Shown here: positions 42,478 to 48,562 of the stretch, piece after piece
How the letters are laid out: each line of letters starts with the position of its first letter
Position numbering within the stretch: position 1 is the first letter of the stretch
DNA from: Gammaproteobacteria bacterium
GTDB lineage: Bacteria; Pseudomonadota; Gammaproteobacteria; SZUA-229
Assembly (NCBI GenBank): GCA_030595185.1
Contig: JAUVDT010000005.1
Span: 1-48,562, forward strand
DNA: 48,562 nucleotides
Reading direction: 5' to 3'
Program-made: the position numbers and the translations under genes
The notes under the pieces: model-generated
Databases searched by the model: none
What the model was told of the DNA's origin: nothing
The model's input: the letters and a program-made list of their open reading frames with translations, nothing else

Positions 42478-42990
42478 TTACGCCCGTAGTGTTTGTATCG
42501 GCACAATATTCATTTCTACGGCAGCCGAAATAGTTTTAGCAGCATCTGTCAAAGCATCCACACCATTCTTAGCCTGCCCTTCTATTGTCATAATATAGAT
42601 GGGTTTATCGGTGGTACCGGCCAATGCGGTTTCAAGATCAATAATATTTAAACCGGCATCCGCTAATGTACTGGTCACTTCAGCAACTATTCCGCTACGG
42701 TCTGCACCGTATACCGTGATATTCACATCGGGTTCATTATCAACACACGCGCCATCAACATCTTCATCGACATGCAAATGCAATTTTAATTCACTACACA
42801 CGCCTTTTAATAAATCAGGCAAATCTTTTCCATCGTGATGCACTCTTAACATCATTGAAAAATTACACCCCATGCGCATCATTGATGTTTCACCTAACTC
42901 ACAATCTACAGCGGCTAATGCCTGAGTTACTTTGGAAACGATACCGGGCTGATCAGCACCAACTAGCGTTAATAAACTCCACTTCTTCAT
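42478..42990 (-). CDS. gcvR: Glycine cleavage system transcriptional repressor (two ACT domains)
   Basis: WSLLTLVGADQPGIVSKVTQALAAVDCELGETSMMRMGCNFSMMLRV; second ACT domain VYGADRSGIVAEVTSTLADAGLNIIDLET. Confidence 0.87.
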   Translation of the reverse strand: MKKWSLLTLVGADQPGIVSKVTQALAAVDCELGETSMMRMGCNFSMMLRVHHDGKDLPDLLKGVCSELKLHLHVDEDVDGACVDNEPDVNITVYGADRSGIVAEVTSTLADAGLNIIDLETALAGTTDKPIYIMTIEGQAKNGVDALTDAAKTISAAVEMNIVPIQTLRA

Positions 42991-43041
42991 TGCTCATCCT
43001 CTTACTTATCTTTTTATTTTATATGTGCAGGTTTTTATAAT

Positions 43042-43824
43042 TTATTCTGATGATATCCAAATCATGCTAGACATTCTGCCGGTTATTTTATTTTTTCTAA
43101 AGGAATAAAACCGTTCTTCGTCAGTATAAGTACACAAACCGCCACCATATACTTTATCAATACCGAGATGCTTTAAACGCAGTCGAGCCAATTGGTATAT
43201 ATCTGCCAGATAGTGTTCGGCATCTGTTTTTGTAAAGGCTAACGCTGACTCAGCAGTTTGAGAGACGAAAGTATCATAAACATCCTGCCCTACTTCAAAA
43301 CACTTGGCACCTATTGCTGGCCCCAACCATACCATTATGTTTTCTGGCCTTTCTTGCATTGAATCAACAGTTTGTTCGATAACGCCGTCGGCTAAACCAC
43401 GCCAGCCAGCGTGAGCCGCAGCTACTTTGCTGGCTGTTTGGTTACAAAATAATAAAGGTAGACAATCCGCTGTTAAGACAGCACAAACTTGATTGTTTTG
43501 ATTAGAAAAAATAGCGTCGGCTTCTGCATGATGCAAAGCTGTAGCAGCATCCACTACCTGTACGCCATGCACCTGCTTAAGCCAAACAGGTTCTTGTATG
43601 TTTAAGGACTGGCTAATGATTTGTCGATTTTGAGTTACATGTTCAAGCGTATCATCAACATGATCCGCTAAATTCAAACTACTGTATGCCCCCTGACTTA
43701 CCCCGCCAACACGTGTTGTTGTCAGGGCTTTTATAGCCTTTGGTGCTGGCCAGTCGGCCCAAAGTACGTCTGGCTTTTTTCTCGATTCCAAATTACTAAT
43801 TATCTTCTTCATGAGCTTTTGCAT
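43042..43824 (-). CDS. pgeF: Peptidoglycan editing factor PgeF / YfiH (laccase domain)
   Basis: LTADCLPLLFCN, AAAHAGWRGLADGVIEQTV, IGAKCFEVGQDV. Confidence 0.95.
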   Translation of the reverse strand: MQKLMKKIISNLESRKKPDVLWADWPAPKAIKALTTTRVGGVSQGAYSSLNLADHVDDTLEHVTQNRQIISQSLNIQEPVWLKQVHGVQVVDAATALHHAEADAIFSNQNNQVCAVLTADCLPLLFCNQTASKVAAAHAGWRGLADGVIEQTVDSMQERPENIMVWLGPAIGAKCFEVGQDVYDTFVSQTAESALAFTKTDAEHYLADIYQLARLRLKHLGIDKVYGGGLCTYTDEERFYSFRKNKITGRMSSMIWISSE

Positions 43825-44764
43825 CAGCTCTTAATTCATTCAGCACGTGCAACATATCATCTGGTAATGGCACTTCCCATTCCACTTCTTTACCCGTTGA
43901 GGGGTGAATCAAACCCAATTTAGCAGCATGCAAAGCCTGTCGCTTAAAGCCATGTATGGCAGCGATTAAACTTTCAGTAGAGCCTTTAGGAACAATCGCA
44001 CGGCTACCGTATAAAACATCGCCCACCAAAGGAAAGCGAATATGGCTCATATGTACACGAATTTGATGTGTACGACCGGTTTCAAGGTACACTCTAATAT
44101 GCGTATGACGACGGAATTTTTCGATAATGCGGTAATGCGTAATGGCTTCTTTACCCTCTTCTCGAATCGCCATGCGCTTGCGTTCTCTGGCATCTCGCTT
44201 AATGGGCTCATCGACAGTTCCACCGGCTGTCATCACTTGATTCACTATCGCCTGGTATTCACGATGCACCGTTCTTGCCTGTAACTGCTCGGTTAATGAT
44301 TTATGTGCTTTTAGATTTTTAGCAACTACCAATAGTCCCGATGTGTCTTTATCCAGTCTGTGCACAATGCCCGCACGCGGAATGCTACTAAGCACTTCGG
44401 CATAATGTAATAGGCCATTTTGCAGTGTGCCTGTCCAGTGACCTGCAGCCGGGTGTACCACCATGCCAACTGGTTTATTGATAATCAGAATATCATCGTC
44501 TTCATACACCACATCAAGAGGAATATCTTCAGCGACAACCTCTGATTCACACTCCAACGCTTGCACTTTTATAGTCACTGTTTGTTCGGCGCTCACTTTG
44601 TCGCGTGGTCGTGGAATTTTACCATCCAACTCCACTAATCCCTGCTTCACCCATTGAGTCAGTCGACTGCGTGAGTATTCAGGGAACAAACTCGCCAATG
44701 CGGCATCTAATCGTTGGCCCGTCATATTGTCGGGAATAATCGTTGTTAATATTTCATCAGTCAT
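43796..44764 (-). CDS. rluD: 23S rRNA pseudouridine synthase RluD
   Basis: S4 domain then INKPVGMVVHPAAGHWTGTLQNGLLHY, PRAGIVHRLDKDTSGLLVVAK. Confidence 0.96.
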   Translation of the reverse strand: MTDEILTTIIPDNMTGQRLDAALASLFPEYSRSRLTQWVKQGLVELDGKIPRPRDKVSAEQTVTIKVQALECESEVVAEDIPLDVVYEDDDILIINKPVGMVVHPAAGHWTGTLQNGLLHYAEVLSSIPRAGIVHRLDKDTSGLLVVAKNLKAHKSLTEQLQARTVHREYQAIVNQVMTAGGTVDEPIKRDARERKRMAIREEGKEAITHYRIIEKFRRHTHIRVYLETGRTHQIRVHMSHIRFPLVGDVLYGSRAIVPKGSTESLIAAIHGFKRQALHAAKLGLIHPSTGKEVEWEVPLPDDMLHVLNELRADAKAHEEDN

Positions 44765-44806
44765 TTGGATAAATCGTTCACATCTCGGTTATAATGGGTA
44801 TATATT

Positions 44807-45685
44807 TTGATTGTAGCGAATAAAGTAAATAATTATATGAGTTCATTTATCACACCCTCACGTCAAGCCATTACCTCTTTTTCACGCTTCTTGCTTATTT
44901 TAACAGTATTTGGCCTTTTATTTGGCTGTAGTTCTGACAAGGTTAAAGAAGACCCTTATAAAGGTTGGTCAGCAAAAGACTTTTATGTTGAAGCTAAAAA
45001 TGATTTGAGATTAGCTGAATTCGAATCTGCTATCAAAAAATTAGAAACTTTAGAGGCTCGCCACCCTTTCAGTAGCTACGCTAAACAAGCGCAACTGGAT
45101 GTCGCCTACGCTTATTATAAGTTTGAAGAGCCTGACTCTGCCATCAGCGCTATCAAACGCTTTATCCGTCTTCATCCTCGAAACAAACATATTGATTACG
45201 CTATCTACCTGAAAGGCTTAGCTAATTTTTACCGAGGTGCCGGGCTATTTGATGGCTGGTTCCCAAGAAACTTGGCAGAACATGACTCTAAAAACCTTCG
45301 ACAGGCAATGAAAGACTTTAATCACCTGATTCGTCGTTACCCTAAGAGCATATACGCTCCTGATGCGTATCTTCGCAGTATTTATCTGCACAATAAATTA
45401 GCCGAATCTGAAATAGTAGCAGCCAAATACTATATGTTGCGTGAAGCATGGATTGCTGCAATTAATCGTGCGCAGAATGTCATCAAGTATTATCAAAAGT
45501 CACCCGCAAGAAACGACGCTTTAGATATTATGATTATGGCTTATGACAAACTGGGTATGAATAAACTGGCTGATGACACACGCAAAATCAAAGCAATGAA
45601 CCCTGCAGTGAAAATTGAAGCTGTGCCAGAAGAAAAGATAGAAGAATTAGCGCAACGAAAGGCGCTAGAAACACCGAAGATTTAG
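44807..45685 (+). CDS. bamD: Outer membrane protein assembly factor BamD
   Basis: Lipobox LLFGCSS; AKNDLRLAEFESAIKKLETLEARHPFSSYAKQAQLDVAYAYYKFEEPDSAISAIKRFIRLHP; divergent from rluD. Confidence 0.95.
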   Translation: MIVANKVNNYMSSFITPSRQAITSFSRFLLILTVFGLLFGCSSDKVKEDPYKGWSAKDFYVEAKNDLRLAEFESAIKKLETLEARHPFSSYAKQAQLDVAYAYYKFEEPDSAISAIKRFIRLHPRNKHIDYAIYLKGLANFYRGAGLFDGWFPRNLAEHDSKNLRQAMKDFNHLIRRYPKSIYAPDAYLRSIYLHNKLAESEIVAAKYYMLREAWIAAINRAQNVIKYYQKSPARNDALDIMIMAYDKLGMNKLADDTRKIKAMNPAVKIEAVPEEKIEELAQRKALETPKI

Positions 45686-45726
45686 CACTCAATTGTCACA
45701 AAGCATCCTAAAGCGGAAGATCAAAG

Positions 45727-45983
45727 AAAATATTTTTTACCGCCAATAAAGGGCCTGCCCCACGAAGTGCTTTGGGTACGCAAAAAAGTCAAAAGACTTT
45801 AGGTCTATTTATACTAAATAAAGAATTTATCATTCCGGTGGGGCTTTAACCGGAATCCAATGACTTAAAAACTAAAGCCGCTAGATTCCGGCTAAAAGCA
45901 CGCCGGAATGACGGCGTTTTTTATTATAAAAAAGGTTTTGACCTTTTTGCGTTCATTCGCGTTTATTGGCGGTAAAAAATAAT
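45727..45983. repeat. MITE-like element copy 2, core inverted relative to copy 1
   Basis: TATTTTTTACCGCCAATAAA...TTTATTGGCGGTAAAAAATA ends; core TCATTCCGGTGGGGCTTTAACCGGAATCCAATGACTTAAAAACTAAAG matches the reverse complement of the 41751-41834 core. Confidence 0.85.
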
Positions 45984-46061
45984 CTTTTAAGGCTCTGCTC
46001 TGTACTATTTGCAGTCAGCAATTAGACGATTTATAACTCGATACACATGCAAAAGAAGCGA

Positions 46062-46400
<339 letters not shown>

Positions 46401-46485
46401 TTATCGTCTCTCAAAACAGTCAACCAGCTAGCTGGTTTCCCCAAAATGCCAATGTAATCAATCTAGAACCTGATTTTTAACAGAT

Positions 46486-48144
46486 TTATTTTCGTCTATA
46501 ACCTGACGTAATAGGATAACGCCTATCTCTGCCAAATGCACGACGAGTTATTCTAACGCCGGGAGCGGCTTGTCGTCGTTTGTATTCATTGCGCTGAACC
46601 ATGCCAATAATACGCTCGACTGTCTCTAAATCATATCCTGCAGCCACAATGTCAGTGACTGGCATGTCTTGTTCTACCGACATTTCAAGAATAGCATCAA
46701 TAGTGTCATAAGGCGGTAAGCTGTCCTGATCTACTTGATCAGGTGCAAGTTCTGCTGATGGCGGCCTTGTCAGGACTCTTTCTGGAATAACGTCACTTAA
46801 TGTATTCCTATATCGGCATAGCTCGTAGACCAGAGTCTTGCTAATATCCTTTAATGGACCAAAACCACCCGACATATCACCATATAAAGTGGCGTATCCA
46901 ACCGCCATTTCACTCTTATTACCGGTTGTTAATACCATAAAGCCTGTTTTGTTCGAAATGGCCATTAACATCACACCACGGCAACGTGCCTGAATATTTT
47001 CTTCCGTGGTATCGGTTTGTGTGCCTTTTAATAATGGCTCATGCAATGTTTCTAAAAAGGCTTCAAATGTTTGCTCTATGGATATGACTTGATACTGAAC
47101 ACCAAGCGCTTCTGCTTCACTTTCAGCATCTTCAAAACTCATATCAGCCGTGTAACGAGAAGGCATCATAACTGCACGCACTTTTTCAGCACCGACAGCA
47201 TCAGCTGCAATCGCCAATGTCAGAGCTGAATCGACACCTCCGGATAAGCCTATTAATACTCCCTTAAAACCATTCTTTTCTACGTAATCTTTCACGCCCA
47301 GCACCAATGCCTGATAAACATCCGCTACATCACTTTGCTCTGGAGCGATGCCACTTTCAGTACTCAACATACCCTTCGCGCTAAGCAATAATGGTATTTC
47401 AGTTGTTTGAAATGAGGCTGCCTTAGCAATCAGCTTTTGTTGTGACGATACAACAAACGATGCGCCATCAAAAACCAGCTCATCCTGACCACCCACCATA
47501 TTCAAATAGAATATATTGCAATCAGTTTCACCCGCGCGCTTTTTAAGCTCAGCAAGACGCTGTTGATTTTTATACCGATGAAATGGAGAAGCATTCAATA
47601 CTAATAAATGTTGAGCACCATCCGCTACAGCCATTGAAGCAGGCTCTGGCAACCAGATATCTTCACAAATCAATAGCGCTATTTTGTGACCTTTAAAGTC
47701 GACAACGGTGGCACCTTTACCTTCTGTAAAGTACCGTTTTTCATCAAAAACGGCGTAATTCGGTAATTCTTTTTTATCGTATACGGCAAAAACTTGGCCT
47801 TGTCTGATCCAAAAAGCGCTATTAAATAACAAAGCACTTTCATCACCTACTCCTGAGCGAGGCGCTCCCAATACAATGTCGATACCTGTAACAGCAGTAC
47901 ATATCTTTTCAATACATTCTTTAATTTGTCGTAAAAAAGCAGGGCGTAGGAGTAAGTCTTCCGGTGGATAACCCGTAATGGCCAATTCAGGAAAAACAAC
48001 CAGATCCATCCCTTTTTGCTCTTGCTGCTTTGCCAGCAAGATAATCTTTTCAGTATTGCCGTACGTATCGCCAACTAAAAAGTTTTCTTGAATCAGGGCT
48101 ATTTTTAAGTCTGACGCCATAGGGTTCTCTATCAAGCTATTCAA
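46486..48144 (-). CDS. nadE: Glutamine-dependent NAD+ synthetase
   Basis: N-terminal nitrilase domain (VFPELAITGYPPEDLLLRP, CEDIW) and LIGLSGGVDSALTLAIAADA synthetase domain. Confidence 0.96.
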   Translation of the reverse strand: MNSLIENPMASDLKIALIQENFLVGDTYGNTEKIILLAKQQEQKGMDLVVFPELAITGYPPEDLLLRPAFLRQIKECIEKICTAVTGIDIVLGAPRSGVGDESALLFNSAFWIRQGQVFAVYDKKELPNYAVFDEKRYFTEGKGATVVDFKGHKIALLICEDIWLPEPASMAVADGAQHLLVLNASPFHRYKNQQRLAELKKRAGETDCNIFYLNMVGGQDELVFDGASFVVSSQQKLIAKAASFQTTEIPLLLSAKGMLSTESGIAPEQSDVADVYQALVLGVKDYVEKNGFKGVLIGLSGGVDSALTLAIAADAVGAEKVRAVMMPSRYTADMSFEDAESEAEALGVQYQVISIEQTFEAFLETLHEPLLKGTQTDTTEENIQARCRGVMLMAISNKTGFMVLTTGNKSEMAVGYATLYGDMSGGFGPLKDISKTLVYELCRYRNTLSDVIPERVLTRPPSAELAPDQVDQDSLPPYDTIDAILEMSVEQDMPVTDIVAAGYDLETVERIIGMVQRNEYKRRQAAPGVRITRRAFGRDRRYPITSGYRRK

Positions 48145-48240
48145 TATATTGTGTGATGGCGAATTCTATCAGGAAATATGTTCAGAAACTCATTATAATG
48201 CGCTAGAACTTATCTCACATTATTCTGGATTTTAGCTATT

Positions 48241-48474
48241 ATGTTTCGTACTCTTATTCTATTTATCGCTATTGGTGTTGCTGTTTGGTTAGTGAGCCGA
48301 ATGATTAAAAATAAAACCACGAAATCTCGACCCAAAAACAATCAACCCAAAGAAATTAAGAACATTGTGCAATGCAAATTTTGCAATATTTACATACCAG
48401 AAAGTGACGCCATCAAATATAATGAACTGACCTTTTGTAGCCAGGATCACTTAGAACAGTGGAAAAACAAATAG
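48241..48474 (+). CDS. Small membrane-anchored zinc-ribbon-like protein (PP0621-like)
   Basis: N-terminal TM, CKFCNIYIPESDAIKYNELTFCSQDHLEQW (CxxC...C-x3-H pattern). Confidence 0.75.
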   Translation: MFRTLILFIAIGVAVWLVSRMIKNKTTKSRPKNNQPKEIKNIVQCKFCNIYIPESDAIKYNELTFCSQDHLEQWKNK

Positions 48475-48562
48475 TTGCAAGAACGACTAACTATAACTAT
48501 TACAATGGTTAATTCTTTTTTATATGACCTTATATTATGCTGAGCATTAATTTTACCACGCC

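Overview
The window is chromosomal DNA from an AT-rich, sulfur-oxidising gammaproteobacterium (lineage inferred from gene content). Most of it is conserved housekeeping gene blocks: ilvIHC, ybgC-tolQRAB-pal-cpoB-queE-queC, ruvCAB, nadA, nudB, aspS, clpB, def-gcvR, pgeF-rluD, bamD, glnB and nadE. A sulfur neighbourhood contains DsrE2-like, rhodanese and soxXYZA genes, followed by a tRNA-Lys(TTT). Less ordinary regions are: (i) a sigma / anti-sigma / Glu-Pro repeat protein / TPR-plus-beta-barrel cassette with a small divergent lipoprotein-like ORF; (ii) a RoxA-like di-haem oxygenase/peroxidase next to a cytochrome P450, an SDR and an exported unknown, possibly an oxylipin-type pathway; (iii) a WD40/caspase-like protein whose catalytic dyad looks lost; (iv) two copies of a MITE-like inverted-repeat element whose cores are inverted relative to a shared right flank, plus a different ~140 bp imperfect hairpin repeat between nudB and aspS. 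All family calls come from reading motifs by eye; no database search was run.
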